A stretch of 64,000 nt of DNA, from contig NZ_JAKLWS010000005.1 in NCBI RefSeq assembly GCF_022012475.1, positions 144,145 to 208,144 of the forward strand. The letters run 5' to 3'. Source of the stretch: Rhodohalobacter sulfatireducens (GTDB lineage Bacteria > Bacteroidota > Rhodothermia > Balneolales > Balneolaceae). How positions within the stretch are numbered: the stretch's first letter is position 1; each line of letters opens with the position of its first letter. The notes under the pieces are model-generated. The model made no database searches and was not told the origin of the DNA. It was given only the letters and a program-made list of their open reading frames with translations. The translations under genes were made by a program, and so were the position numbers. Shown one piece after another: positions 45,964-56,591 of the stretch.

Positions 45964-47790
45964 TACCAAGTCTCCTAATCCGGTAAACCTTTGGGTTTCT
46001 CTTTGAATACCTTTATTAAATAGTTTAAGGTTTCCATATAATTCAAAACTCTCTCTTGCCCTTGTGATAGCCGTATAGATCAACTCCTTGGTAAGAATTT
46101 GGGTATCCTTTTGAGGAAGCAATAAATTTACGCGATCAAATTCTGAACCCTGGCTTTTATGAACAGTCAAAAAATAAGCAGGATCGAAATGACTTAATCG
46201 GTGTGGTTTGAATTTTTTAATTTCTGATCCACTCTCTACAAACACCCAAATTGAATCATCTTCATCAACAAGAGTAACTCCCATATCACCGTTAAAAATT
46301 CCGAGATTGTAATCATTCTGAGTAATCATAAATGGCCGCCCGTGGTACCAGCCCTTTTCCATTTGTACAGCACGCTCAGCAGCTAATTGCTCTTCAATCA
46401 ATCGATTGAGCCGTTCTGTTCCGGTCAATCCTCTCCGAAGTACCATCAACCATATCGATTGCTTCCAAAAATCCAGCATCTCTTCCGCTGTTTGTATGCC
46501 CGAGCAAGTTTTAATTCTTTGTTTTAAATCATCCAGGATGATTTGGAGATCTTTCTTTTTATAATTGAATGGTTGAAATCTCAGATCTTTATACTCATCA
46601 AAAATGAGATCCAGATTTGCATTCTCATTATTTTGATTCTTGACGATTTCAGATAACCGTCCTATTCCACTTGACTTATCAAACCTGTAACTCTTTGTCA
46701 GATACACGATGGAATCACTAATCTCTGACTCTTCATGCTCCGGTAAATCAGATTCAAAGCCAAGCTGCTTCAGTTCCTTGAATGTCTCCGGCAAAAAACC
46801 ATTCTCTACTTTCCGGCATAGGTCGGCAAAGACCGCACCTGCCTCTACCGATGCAAGCTGATCTTTATCTCCCAATAAAATCAATCTTGTATTCTCGCTT
46901 AGATGATCCACCAATCGAAACATCAGCGAGAGATCCATCATCGACGCTTCGTCAATGATAATCAGATCATGACGAAGGTTTTTCTTCTCAACCGGCGGCA
47001 AAAGTCCTCTCGATTCTGTTCCCGAAAGTAAACGGTGAACCGTCTTCGCTTCCGATGGAAAATGCCGAAGTTCTTCTTCACTCAATTTCAAATTTTCCAG
47101 TTCATCATTCAGTGCTTCACCCATCCTTCCGGCAGCCTTTCCGGTCGGTGCTGCAAGGGCGATATTCAGTCTCTCTTTTGAGAGTCTTTGGTGGAGTGCC
47201 AGGATCCGTGCGACTGTTGTGGTTTTCCCGGTTCCCGGCCCACCGGAGATGATCAAAAATGGCTTCATCAATGAAAGAGCGGCTGCAACTTTTTGCCAAT
47301 TTGGTTCTTTTGAAGAATCTGGAAACAAATCATTCAAAATTTGAACTGATATATCACTTATACCAATAGTCGATTTCTTTAAACTGTTTTCTATAATCCA
47401 TTGTCCTGCAATATATTCATAATACCAATACCGCCTGTATGTTAACCGATTATCCGTTAGTATGAGTGGTTTCATATCACCGTCAGATCCAACAATCTGA
47501 CTCGATTTTACATCTGAAATCTTCAATTTTTCACTCGTAAACATGTTGGGATTCTCCACATCAAGTCCAAGTATTTCAACCCACTCTTTCGGACTCCGAT
47601 CGAGCGGCAAACAGGTGTGACCAGCCTTAATAAATAGCGAAGTGAAGACGGCACACATTCGAATATCTTCACTCAAATCTCCATACTCTTTCTCCAAAAA
47701 CCGGAGCATTTCCCGCTCGTAATTTTCAATCCAGCCGGACTCCAATCCCTTCTCAAACCAACCCTTTATGAATGATAATTGCTTACTCAT
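45955..47790 (-). CDS. recD: Exodeoxyribonuclease V subunit RecD
   Basis: A 611-residue superfamily 1B helicase, the fast 5'-3' motor of RecBCD. Walker A is GGPGTGKT (183-190), motif II is LIIIDEASMMDL, and further motifs are LLGDKDQLASVEAG, LTKSYRFD and the C-terminal LTVHKSQGSEFDRV and IYTAITRARESFELYG. Length equals the E. coli protein. Its ATG overlaps the recB stop by 4 bases. Last gene of recC-recB-recD. Confidence 0.95.
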   Translation of the reverse strand: MSKQLSFIKGWFEKGLESGWIENYEREMLRFLEKEYGDLSEDIRMCAVFTSLFIKAGHTCLPLDRSPKEWVEILGLDVENPNMFTSEKLKISDVKSSQIVGSDGDMKPLILTDNRLTYRRYWYYEYIAGQWIIENSLKKSTIGISDISVQILNDLFPDSSKEPNWQKVAAALSLMKPFLIISGGPGTGKTTTVARILALHQRLSKERLNIALAAPTGKAAGRMGEALNDELENLKLSEEELRHFPSEAKTVHRLLSGTESRGLLPPVEKKNLRHDLIIIDEASMMDLSLMFRLVDHLSENTRLILLGDKDQLASVEAGAVFADLCRKVENGFLPETFKELKQLGFESDLPEHEESEISDSIVYLTKSYRFDKSSGIGRLSEIVKNQNNENANLDLIFDEYKDLRFQPFNYKKKDLQIILDDLKQRIKTCSGIQTAEEMLDFWKQSIWLMVLRRGLTGTERLNRLIEEQLAAERAVQMEKGWYHGRPFMITQNDYNLGIFNGDMGVTLVDEDDSIWVFVESGSEIKKFKPHRLSHFDPAYFLTVHKSQGSEFDRVNLLLPQKDTQILTKELIYTAITRARESFELYGNLKLFNKGIQRETQRFTGLGDLVYQ

Positions 47791-50700
47791 CTTCTCACCT
47801 CCAGTTCATTCATCAATCGCTCCATGACCGCTGCATCAGGCTTGTGAAACCAAACCCCATTGCCCTCTCCTCTTCTCATTCCACGCACAAATAGATATGC
47901 AACTCCCCCGAAATCTTTCTCATAATTAAAGCCCCTGATTCGTGATTTCAAGTACTTCACGAGAGCCACCGTGTAGAGATGATATTGCAGATCATACGAA
48001 GCATTGTAAATCTCTTCCTTCAGCCTCTCTTGTCCGTAGTCTTCAAGTGTATCTCCAAGATAATTCGACTTGTAATCCACAATAAAATATTTTCCATTTT
48101 GCCGCACGATCAGATCAATAAACCCGGTAAGAAAACTTTGCAAATCATTTTTTGAAGCGTGCTGTACGCCTCCCTCCGATCGAATAATCTTTAATATATT
48201 CTCCAACGATGACTGTTGAGCCTTGAAGTGAAATTCCATCTCCCGAAGTTGTTCATCTTCTTTTACTTCACCCAGGTTCAAACCCGGAATTTCCGCTGAC
48301 ACTACGTTCCGAATCATATTCTGTGTCACGTTCTTCCACTTTTGATCGATCTGATATTGATCTAAAACCTTTTCAATGATCAAATCATGATCATCATGAA
48401 GAGCCGTATCAAACCGAAATTTCTTGTCCTCAAACAGCTTGTGAATAGCCGTTCCCGCTGTCGCTCCACGTGGGAATGTGAAGATATTTAAATCGCGAAT
48501 GTCCTTTTTTTCTTTGTTGATAGCAGTAAAATAGGATTCCATTACTTGATCATAATCCGGTTCACCGGACTCTGCATTATGACTTGTCAACGATGAAAAA
48601 CTCTCAACCCGCCGCTGAACGTCCAATGCCTTGCGGCCTTTGTAGCCACTCACTTGCAACTGCTCAGAGCTCTCTTTAAACGGTTGAGGTGAACCCTGCC
48701 CGATCTCATTCTCTTCTTTGATACTTAACTCAATAGACCCATCTGATTTCTGCTCTAACTCTTTAAATAGATTTAAAATAGTATCATCCGTAAAACCTGT
48801 ATTAGACTTTAATTTTGTTGAGTTTTTGATAATCTCAGGTAGATATTCAGAACCTATCAGAGAGGATGCCAACCCGGATCGCAATGAAGCATCGTGATTT
48901 GCCCAGGGAATCACGCAAAGATATTTTGCACGTGTAACTGCTACATAATACTTTCGAATCTCCTCAGCCGTATTCTCAAGGTTACTTTGATACTTGGCAA
49001 GATCCCTCTTCTCTCCGTTTTGCTGATCACAGAGAATCACAGGGTCATTTTTTTCATTGTGATATTCGATCAAAAGATCTTTGTTATTTCCGCCCAGCAC
49101 TCCCCATAACGTTGGGCAGAACACAACCGGAAATTCTAATCCCTTGCTGTTATGAATCGTACTGATCTTCACCAGGTTTTGATCACTTTCCAGCAATAGG
49201 GTTTTCTCATCGTCTTTATCCGGATCAACCATCTCATCCACGAACCAACTGTGCAGGGAGTTAGGGTCAAGCTTCCCCTCCTTTTCCGCTTTTGCACAGA
49301 TATCCGCCAGTTGATACAAGTTTGTAAGCAATCTCTCCGAATTTGAAAATTGAGCCAATTTTGCAATTCTCTCCCCGGTAAACAGGAGTTTTCTGAACAT
49401 CGGATAAAACCCGTCTCGCAACCAAACCTCCGCCAAATCCTGCAGGTCCTCAATCAGCTCCTGCCGTTCCTCACCCTCTGTTGACAATTCATAAATATAA
49501 TTCAAATTCTGTCCCCAAAATCCCGATATTAGCGCATCATTGACCGCTATACGATTGTAAGGATCCAGAATGGCAGCCATCACTGACTCCAGCCTTTTTG
49601 CCTCCGGAGATTCAAATACCTTCTCCCGAGAATAGGTTACAGAATCAATTCCCAGCTTTTTTAAACGCTGTTTGATCTCTTCAGCTTCCCTGTGACTGGA
49701 TACCAACACTGCGATATCCCCGGCCTCTAATTTTCGGCCTTTGATTAAAACCTCCCCATTTTCCGCTTCTTGTACCAATTTTGAGATCTCACCTGCAGTA
49801 TGAGAAAAGGCAAATTTCCTCGAGTCATTTTTGTTCGAATCAATTCCGGGTTTGGTTATAAATCGGATTCCGCTTGCCCGATTACCATGTATCAAAAAAT
49901 CATCCTCCAGATCAGGAAGGCCCGCGTCTACGTCTCTGTATCCAATCTCATTATCAATAAAGGGATGGTCAGAAATTCCAAATAATGTATTAACGGCATT
50001 GTTGAAGCTCGGCGTACTTCTGAAGTTTTTATGCAATGTGTACTGCTGCACTGAAGACTCGTCTCTTGCTTTGATGTAGGTGTAAACGTCAGCTCCCCGA
50101 AACGCGTAAATGGCTTGCTTTGGGTCACCAATCATCACAAGCGATGAGTCCGTTTTTTGTGATTGATAGATCGATTTCAGAATGGAATATTGAATAGGAT
50201 CGGTGTCCTGAAATTCATCCACCAGTGCAAACGGGTATTTTTTGTTTAAAATCTTACCAAGTTTCTCACCATTATCGAGATGAGTTAAAGCTCTTTCAAC
50301 TCTGTTTAGGAGATCGTCATAAGTAATTGCATTGGAGTTAATTGATAGTTTTTTCCTGATGTTTTTAATTCCTTTGATTGCTTCCTGAATCAGGGTCGTT
50401 TTTATCTTGTCGATGTTTTGAATTAATTCATAATATTCATCACAGAGATCGAAAAAATCATGGTTTGGTAGTTTTGTTGCATTCTTATTCAAGTTTTGCG
50501 GATCATAAACATTTCGGGAAATAAATTTCTCTAAGTATTTAAAAGAATCCGTCGAGTATTCATTATCAAAAAGAAAATTCTCTAAACCAGCTACAAATTT
50601 TGCAACTCCTTTTTCTGTGTACCCTCCCAAACCTGAATCAATCATTTCTGATTTTACATTGTGGCATTCTCTATTCCAGAGTGCTGCCATCTCTTCACGC

Positions 50701-51359
50701 TTAGAAAATACTCTACTCATGTATCCAGTCGGGTCACTCATCCCCTCTCCTTCCAAATCTGCATAAGGTTTGCTAAAGACCAGGCTCAGTTGATCTCTCA
50801 GTTTTTTGGGTGAATCGGCAATATCCAAAAGCTTGGATATATAATACCGGCCTGCTTCCGAATCGCTGTAACTATTCATAAAATTTCGCCAAAAATCTTC
50901 CGTGGCTTGTTGTAAGAGCTCATCCTGCTGATTGATCTCAAACTCGAACGGTGTTTGGGCGATCAATGCTTCTTCTTTCAGAACTTTCTGGCAAAATCCA
51001 TGAATGGTATAAACCTGGCTGTCATCAAAATTTTGAATAGCATTTTTTAGGATTTGTATGGCTTCAACAGGGTTGGAGATCTTTTTCATCAACTCATTAA
51101 CAAAATCATCCGATGATTCCTCGTTTGTCTGCAGCTTGAGAAGGCAAGATTTCAATCGTTTGAAGATTCTTTCCTTCAATTCTGAGGTTGCTTTATTGGT
51201 AAACGTCATTACCAAAACCTGATCGACTTCCAGCTTCTTCTCGATCAATAATCGCACATAGAGAGCTGTAAGAGTGTAGGTTTTTCCCGTCCCTGCACTC
51301 GCTTCAATCAGGATTCTGGGGCTCCACTCTAGATCATACATCGAATCAATTGACTTCAT
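47787..51359 (-). CDS. recB: Exodeoxyribonuclease V subunit RecB
   Basis: A 1190-residue UvrD-like helicase-nuclease. Walker A is EASAGTGKTYTL (19-30), motif II LVDEFQDTDPIQYSIL, motif III LVMIGDPKQAIYAFRGADVY, and motif VI YVAVTRAKYLC. The C-terminal nuclease domain shows GFIDLIVRQNGKYFIVDYKSN, with the Asp and Asp-x-Lys of the RecB nuclease active site. All elements needed for processive resection are intact. Start directly abuts the recC stop (51360). Chi recognition sequence cannot be inferred. Confidence 0.97.
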   Translation of the reverse strand: MKSIDSMYDLEWSPRILIEASAGTGKTYTLTALYVRLLIEKKLEVDQVLVMTFTNKATSELKERIFKRLKSCLLKLQTNEESSDDFVNELMKKISNPVEAIQILKNAIQNFDDSQVYTIHGFCQKVLKEEALIAQTPFEFEINQQDELLQQATEDFWRNFMNSYSDSEAGRYYISKLLDIADSPKKLRDQLSLVFSKPYADLEGEGMSDPTGYMSRVFSKREEMAALWNRECHNVKSEMIDSGLGGYTEKGVAKFVAGLENFLFDNEYSTDSFKYLEKFISRNVYDPQNLNKNATKLPNHDFFDLCDEYYELIQNIDKIKTTLIQEAIKGIKNIRKKLSINSNAITYDDLLNRVERALTHLDNGEKLGKILNKKYPFALVDEFQDTDPIQYSILKSIYQSQKTDSSLVMIGDPKQAIYAFRGADVYTYIKARDESSVQQYTLHKNFRSTPSFNNAVNTLFGISDHPFIDNEIGYRDVDAGLPDLEDDFLIHGNRASGIRFITKPGIDSNKNDSRKFAFSHTAGEISKLVQEAENGEVLIKGRKLEAGDIAVLVSSHREAEEIKQRLKKLGIDSVTYSREKVFESPEAKRLESVMAAILDPYNRIAVNDALISGFWGQNLNYIYELSTEGEERQELIEDLQDLAEVWLRDGFYPMFRKLLFTGERIAKLAQFSNSERLLTNLYQLADICAKAEKEGKLDPNSLHSWFVDEMVDPDKDDEKTLLLESDQNLVKISTIHNSKGLEFPVVFCPTLWGVLGGNNKDLLIEYHNEKNDPVILCDQQNGEKRDLAKYQSNLENTAEEIRKYYVAVTRAKYLCVIPWANHDASLRSGLASSLIGSEYLPEIIKNSTKLKSNTGFTDDTILNLFKELEQKSDGSIELSIKEENEIGQGSPQPFKESSEQLQVSGYKGRKALDVQRRVESFSSLTSHNAESGEPDYDQVMESYFTAINKEKKDIRDLNIFTFPRGATAGTAIHKLFEDKKFRFDTALHDDHDLIIEKVLDQYQIDQKWKNVTQNMIRNVVSAEIPGLNLGEVKEDEQLREMEFHFKAQQSSLENILKIIRSEGGVQHASKNDLQSFLTGFIDLIVRQNGKYFIVDYKSNYLGDTLEDYGQERLKEEIYNASYDLQYHLYTVALVKYLKSRIRGFNYEKDFGGVAYLFVRGMRRGEGNGVWFHKPDAAVMERLMNELEVRR

Positions 51360-54300
51360 CTATGCATCCTCCATATGATCTGTCATTCGGCTTATGACTT
51401 CTCTAAAGCGCTCTGTTAAAAATTCATTTCTAAAGGAGACCTCAGATCCCAAAAGAGCCCGGATAAATCGATCTTCTCTTTCGCCCCTGTGCCAACCGCC
51501 TTCAAAAACGGATGCTGCTTTTGCATATGCATCATCTTTTTCATCTCTCTGCCGTTTCTCGTATGTATAAAGCGATTTTGGAAAGAAAGGCTGTGGCTTT
51601 GCTAATCCTTCCCGATAAAGATCGATTAGTTCACTTAGTATTCGTTCAGGATCTTCAACGGGTTTAAAGACCTGTTGTTTTGGCTCTCCCTTTTTTAAAT
51701 CACAAAAAAGTATCGAACTCTTTTCCTTGAACTCGCTGCTTAATTGAACACAAAGATGAGGAATCCAACTTCTGATCGCAGTTTTCCCGGAAAGCCCGGA
51801 CGGATTCACATCAACAAAGCGGCTCTTTGAATAACTGATGATACTGCCATCAATTTCTTCATCACCTACGCCTACAGAAATATTAATCGGGACCTCTTCA
51901 GGGTTCAGATCCACCGCTTTCATCTCTGAAATTGCAATTTGTGCCTTCTTTCTTAGATCGAGAACCTCTCGCTGTCCGCCCCAACCGATTGGCACACTCC
52001 CGGTATCAACCAGGTATTTATGGATATGCTGATCCGACAGGCCGTTCAACACCCATCCAAAAATACGCTGAAAATAGAGGTGATACTCCAGGCTATCTAG
52101 ATTAAACTCATCTTTTTCCCGCTCCGGCTCACGAAGCGAGACTTCAAATCGCTTTTGCAAAAACCACTGGATTGGGTTGGTATAAAAACGAACGAGGTCA
52201 TCAAGTTGAATCGGTTCATCTGATTTCTCCAATGAAATGGGCTGATCCAATATCAATCCGGGAATCGCGTTTTCATCATCCTGCATGTTCTTTGCAGTTT
52301 GTAAATAGACTCCGGAGTAGTTCTTATTTGATTCGAAACTGCTTCTCGAAAATCCGGAAAGTGCTTCTTTTTTGATGATTGATTTAGATTCAACACCGGC
52401 TACCCCTGATAGAATATCCACCCACTCACTGACGATAGATGACGGGGGAATCTTTTCATTATCCACCGGGCTTTGGCCAATATAGCTGCAATAATGAATA
52501 TCACCCGCCGCCATGATCGACTCAAGAAACAGGTTTCGATCTTCATTCTTCCGATTTCTCTCCCCCGGCAAAGGATTTTGCGCCATCAAATCAAAGTCGG
52601 GAGTGGTCTGCTTTCTGGGAAATGTAGATTCATTTAACCCGATCAGCGCAATCACTTTAAACGGAATACTTCGAACAGGAACCATTGAGCTGAAGGTTAC
52701 ACCCCTTGAAAAAAGAGCCCCGGATGCTTTCTGCTGATCCATCATAGAATTCAATTCACTTCTGAAGATTGAATAGGGTACGGGTTTTTCGCATTCTGCT
52801 ACAGATGCCTGCTCACGAATTTGATCAATTAACCTGATAACACGCTGCGATTCCATACTTTGCAATGAATGAACATCGAAGAGAAGCTCCATCTTTGAAA
52901 TCAACCACGAGCACCATTCTCTGGATGTTCGCTTACGCTTCTGTTCCCTCCTCATCTCATCCAAGGTGTTCAGATAACCGGAGAACGCTGCCCAAATTTC
53001 TTGATCGTTCGTTGTTCTAATGGATCGGAATAGTAGCGTGTCGTGATGGAACTCACCCTGTTTGCCACCCAATAAGTTTCCAAACCAACCCCGTCGGACC
53101 GCTGAATTCCAGGTTTGCAGTTCCACTTCGGGTTGATCGAACTCCTTTCTATGATTTGCATCTATTCCCCAGACCACGTGATTCTCTTCAATCCATCGTT
53201 TTAGTTTATGACAGTCTGATTCTGAAATTCCAAACGATTGATACACCGGCTTCATCATCAAGAGGTCAATGACATCCGAAAACTCGAAACGTGAATCAAC
53301 CATATTCAAAAGCCGAATCAATGTACGTTCAATCCCAGTTTCAGAATTTCTGTGAGAATAACCGGCGTGATATGGAATATTCGGCAGATCGTCATCCGAT
53401 TGGTCGAACACCGCTTTAATATAAGGACGATACGAATCCAGGTCGGAAGTAGCTACTAAGATGTCATCAGGCTGGAGCGAATCATCCTCCTCAAACTTCT
53501 CCAGCAGGAATTGATGCAGTACCTCAATTTCCCGCAGCTGACTGTGACATGATTTTATTTCGATCCCCTCAAGTTTTCCATTTTTAGTAGAAATTTTTGT
53601 AACAGAATTACCTTCAAGAATAGATGATTGTATCGCCCCAAATGCGTGATCTTTTGAGATTTCACTGTGTAAATTAATTACCTCATCTGCATCTAAAAAA
53701 CTTATGACTTCATCAACTCTTTCTGATTCTCTCCCAAACACTTGAATAAGTTCATTTAAATTTTCTTCAGACTGTTTTGATACATTAATTTGATATAGAA
53801 ACAGATCAGATTTCTCTCCAATTTTCTTCAGCATTTTAATGATGGGTAATGGCATCAGTCCCGGATTTAGAAGATAGAGAGAATCATCTGTCTCAAGGCT
53901 TTGATCGGATAGTTTTGTCATCACTTCTTGATAAAGCTCGGCACGGTTTTTTCTTTTTTCATTACCAAGATTTTTCCACCGTGTATTCAACAACCTCCAG
54001 AGATCGGCTTGCCAGTTCTCATCCCCTTTACCGCTTTTTCCTTGCTGCCACTGTATTATCATGTCGGGTCGATAGACCAGGTATTCATCAAACACAGAAG
54101 CGATCTGACCGGCCATTTGATACACCGCCTGCACTCTTCTCTCCTCCGGTTGATTCCTCACGTACAGATCCAATTGTCCAAACTTTTTTCTCTGATCCGG
54201 GTCACTTAACAACTCAAATAAAGACCATTTCATCGGTTGTAAATCCGACGGTAAAATCTCCGGCAGATCAGGATAGATTTTTCGAATCTGCCTCCAAAGC

Positions 54301-54503
54301 CACTCAGCAGGCAGCAAACATTCCAAGTTAGCTGCGATCTTATTTTTTTCAGCTGCGAACAACTTGAACCATCTCGCTGTATCCAGGTTGGGCACAATAA
54401 TCTGTTGTGAAGCGAACGGATCATTTGGTGCCGTTTCGGCCAGCTTTTCTGCCAGTACCCCGGAAAGAGTATGTAAATTATGGCTCTTTGTTAGATGAAT
54501 CAT
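51360..54503 (-). CDS. recC: Exodeoxyribonuclease V subunit RecC
   Basis: A 1047-residue protein, the helicase-like but inactive scaffold that splits the duplex and scans for Chi. Recognisable parts are IIVPNLDTARWFKLF and ECLLPAEWLWRQIRK at the N-terminus, DILVATSDLDSYRPYIKAVF, VIALIGLNESTFPRKQTTPDFD in the middle, and LVRFYTNPIQWFLQKRFEV with LEYHLYFQRIF near the C-terminus. Slightly shorter than E. coli RecC. First gene of the operon; a 17-bp palindrome lies 57 bases upstream. The order C-B-D lacks the ptrA gene found in enterics. Confidence 0.95.
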   Translation of the reverse strand: MIHLTKSHNLHTLSGVLAEKLAETAPNDPFASQQIIVPNLDTARWFKLFAAEKNKIAANLECLLPAEWLWRQIRKIYPDLPEILPSDLQPMKWSLFELLSDPDQRKKFGQLDLYVRNQPEERRVQAVYQMAGQIASVFDEYLVYRPDMIIQWQQGKSGKGDENWQADLWRLLNTRWKNLGNEKRKNRAELYQEVMTKLSDQSLETDDSLYLLNPGLMPLPIIKMLKKIGEKSDLFLYQINVSKQSEENLNELIQVFGRESERVDEVISFLDADEVINLHSEISKDHAFGAIQSSILEGNSVTKISTKNGKLEGIEIKSCHSQLREIEVLHQFLLEKFEEDDSLQPDDILVATSDLDSYRPYIKAVFDQSDDDLPNIPYHAGYSHRNSETGIERTLIRLLNMVDSRFEFSDVIDLLMMKPVYQSFGISESDCHKLKRWIEENHVVWGIDANHRKEFDQPEVELQTWNSAVRRGWFGNLLGGKQGEFHHDTLLFRSIRTTNDQEIWAAFSGYLNTLDEMRREQKRKRTSREWCSWLISKMELLFDVHSLQSMESQRVIRLIDQIREQASVAECEKPVPYSIFRSELNSMMDQQKASGALFSRGVTFSSMVPVRSIPFKVIALIGLNESTFPRKQTTPDFDLMAQNPLPGERNRKNEDRNLFLESIMAAGDIHYCSYIGQSPVDNEKIPPSSIVSEWVDILSGVAGVESKSIIKKEALSGFSRSSFESNKNYSGVYLQTAKNMQDDENAIPGLILDQPISLEKSDEPIQLDDLVRFYTNPIQWFLQKRFEVSLREPEREKDEFNLDSLEYHLYFQRIFGWVLNGLSDQHIHKYLVDTGSVPIGWGGQREVLDLRKKAQIAISEMKAVDLNPEEVPINISVGVGDEEIDGSIISYSKSRFVDVNPSGLSGKTAIRSWIPHLCVQLSSEFKEKSSILFCDLKKGEPKQQVFKPVEDPERILSELIDLYREGLAKPQPFFPKSLYTYEKRQRDEKDDAYAKAASVFEGGWHRGEREDRFIRALLGSEVSFRNEFLTERFREVISRMTDHMEDA

Positions 54504-54560
54504 ACAATTCTTTTTCAGATGATACAGATTTTGACCTCAATCCAAAAATAGCGAGGATCT

Positions 54561-54577
54561 GTGACAATTGATGTCAC
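54561..54577 (-). promoter_or_regulatory. GTGACA-N5-TGTCAC palindrome upstream of recC
   Basis: Same 6-bp arms and spacing as at 34579-34595; spacer ATTGA, and the following CCCCTC also resembles the rmuC copy (CCCTCC). It lies in the divergent region between recC and the glycosyltransferase operon. Could be an operator or a small repeat. Confidence 0.5.
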
Positions 54578-54713
54578 CCCTCTTTTTATGATGGACTTCT
54601 TATTTCACTTAATTATTTCAACTGCGTGTTCAAATTCAATATCTTTAGATATTAAACAGATATAACCTTTTCTCTCATTATTTAACCTGAACTGAATTAA
54701 GATCAATAAAGAA

Positions 54714-55451
54714 TTGCTTCTCACCGTAGTAATCGTCACCAAAAACCCAGGGTCGGACATCTTCGCAACTCTTGCCAGTGTTCTTCCATTAGATGACGAA
54801 TCGGTAGAAATTTTGATTAAAGACAACAGTGATGATACCTCAATTGAGGAGATTAACGGATCTTTTCAATTTACAAATTTCAGGTACGTACACTCCCCGG
54901 ACGACGGTATTTATGATGCAATGAACCAAGCTATTAACCTGGCAAACGGTGAGTACATCTATTTTTTGAACGCCGGTGACACTTATATTGATTGTGATCT
55001 GCTGAATATTTTAAAAAATGATCAAACTGAAGCAGATTTTTTTTACGGCAACATCGTCAATCTTTATCCATTTGCTCGCCAGATATCTTACTCAAAATAT
55101 ATCAATAAGTATACTGTATATCTTCGGCGGGTGTGTCACCAGGCAATTGTAGTAAAGAAAGATCTATTTGATCAACTGGGGTTGTTTGATACCAACCTGA
55201 GCGTAAACGCGGACTACCTGTTTATTCTCAGGCTTTTTGATCAGTTTAAAGGCAAATCTATCCAAAAACTCATCTGTATCTATAAGGGCGGTGGATTTTC
55301 GTATGATTATGAACTCACTTCAAAAGAAATAGCATATTTAAGGAAAGAGCTCAGGAAATTCTTTAATCCAATTGAACTGAAACTTCTTTCTGTTGGAAAG
55401 ATTCTATTTTCATGGATGGTATCCATTAAAAATTTTAATAAGCCAACATGA
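54714..55451 (+). CDS. Family 2 glycosyltransferase
   Basis: A 245-residue GT-A enzyme of the colanic-acid/WcaE-like group. N-terminal strand TVVIVTKNPGSDIFATLASV, then VEILIKDNSDDTS, the SPDDGIYDAMNQAINLANGEY block and FLNAGDTYID, which is the metal-site region. Start is TTG 54714: the frame is closed by TGA at 54693 and has no ATG before the conserved strand. First gene of a six-gene operon (54714-61252) whose members overlap or lie within 31 bases of each other. It overlaps the next gene by 4 bases. Confidence 0.87.
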   Translation: MLLTVVIVTKNPGSDIFATLASVLPLDDESVEILIKDNSDDTSIEEINGSFQFTNFRYVHSPDDGIYDAMNQAINLANGEYIYFLNAGDTYIDCDLLNILKNDQTEADFFYGNIVNLYPFARQISYSKYINKYTVYLRRVCHQAIVVKKDLFDQLGLFDTNLSVNADYLFILRLFDQFKGKSIQKLICIYKGGGFSYDYELTSKEIAYLRKELRKFFNPIELKLLSVGKILFSWMVSIKNFNKPT

Positions 55452-56560
55452 AGTTACTTTTCATACTTCCAGCTTTATCCGATTCATATACCCGGAAACG
55501 GGTCACAATGATCAATAAATTGGATGTAAAATGTACAGTTTTAGGATTTGAAAGGGAGCATTACGAGGCGAGTCCCTGGGATCTAGATACAACTTCATTA
55601 GGTCGTTTAACACATGCCAGGCTTTTAAAAAGAATCCCTGTGATGATCCGATCCATATTTAAAATTCGAAAAGAAGTTAAATCACATGATGTTCTTTACT
55701 GCTTTAATCTTGACATTCTTTTCATCGGCTGGTTGAGCACAATCTTTAAGCGGAAGAATATAAAAATTGTTTATGATTTGGCGGATATCCATAAGGTTCT
55801 TGGCGGGCAAGGGTTTTTACCCTCTCTCTTTCGCACTATTGAACGATTTTTATTAGAAAGAACGGATCTTGTGGTCGTGGCCTCCCCCGCTTACATCGAA
55901 GGATATTTTCGAAAAGTACAAAACGCCTCTAATATATTTTTCCCGATTGAAAATAAGATGCTTCCGGTCGATAAATCCCCAAGCATCGAAAAAAAGTCGT
56001 TTGATTCGCCGAAAAGTGGAGTTTTAAGGATTGGTTATTTTGGGATGATCCGCTGTGAATCATCTTTAAAATTTTTACTTCACCTTTTGGAAAAAAATAA
56101 AGATGATTTTGAACTGCATCTTGCCGGTATTTTTCTGCTAACAGAGTCGTACAAACCCCATTTTGAAGCATTAGAAAACGTCAGCTACAGCGGACCTTTT
56201 GTTTACCCGGATGATCTGCCGGAATTGTATAATAAAGTTGATATTATTTGGGCGGCTCACATCCATGGCGAAACAAATACAAAATGGGCAATCTCTAATC
56301 GATTTTATCAGGGATGTTTTTATAAACGGCCGCTTATCACCCAAAAACAGACCCAGGATTCGAAACGAGTTGAATCTTATAATATCGGTACAACTCTAAA
56401 CCTCAATGATTTTGATGAATCCGAACAGATCCTAAAATCCATCAACAAAGAGAAAATGGATACCTGGATTGAGAATATGAGGCGTCTGCCCAAAGAAGTT
56501 CACACCTATACTGATGAACACACAAAACTACTTGAAATGATAAAATCACTCCATAAATAA
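55448..56560 (+). CDS. Family 4-like glycosyltransferase (GT-B fold)
   Basis: A 370-residue protein with GT-B architecture. N-terminal acceptor domain: MKLLFILPALSDSYTRKRV, VKSHDVLYCFNLDILFIGW and IVYDLADIHKVLG. The C-terminal donor domain starts near LRIGYFGMIRCESS and includes LELHLAGIF-like and YSGPFVYPDDLPELYNKVDI strands. The usual EPFG-like motif is weak (RFYQGCFYKRPLIT), so a divergent member. Couples to the previous gene by ATGA overlap. Confidence 0.83.
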   Translation: MKLLFILPALSDSYTRKRVTMINKLDVKCTVLGFEREHYEASPWDLDTTSLGRLTHARLLKRIPVMIRSIFKIRKEVKSHDVLYCFNLDILFIGWLSTIFKRKNIKIVYDLADIHKVLGGQGFLPSLFRTIERFLLERTDLVVVASPAYIEGYFRKVQNASNIFFPIENKMLPVDKSPSIEKKSFDSPKSGVLRIGYFGMIRCESSLKFLLHLLEKNKDDFELHLAGIFLLTESYKPHFEALENVSYSGPFVYPDDLPELYNKVDIIWAAHIHGETNTKWAISNRFYQGCFYKRPLITQKQTQDSKRVESYNIGTTLNLNDFDESEQILKSINKEKMDTWIENMRRLPKEVHTYTDEHTKLLEMIKSLHK

Positions 56561-56591
56561 ATTATGAGTGTTTTGATTCAGACTTTATCAT

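Noticed and set aside
48468..48479. CCACGTGG-centred palindrome in recB resembling parS
   Set aside because: Only the core matches; the outer bases of the GTTTCACGTGAAAC-type site are absent and it is inside a coding sequence far from parAB.
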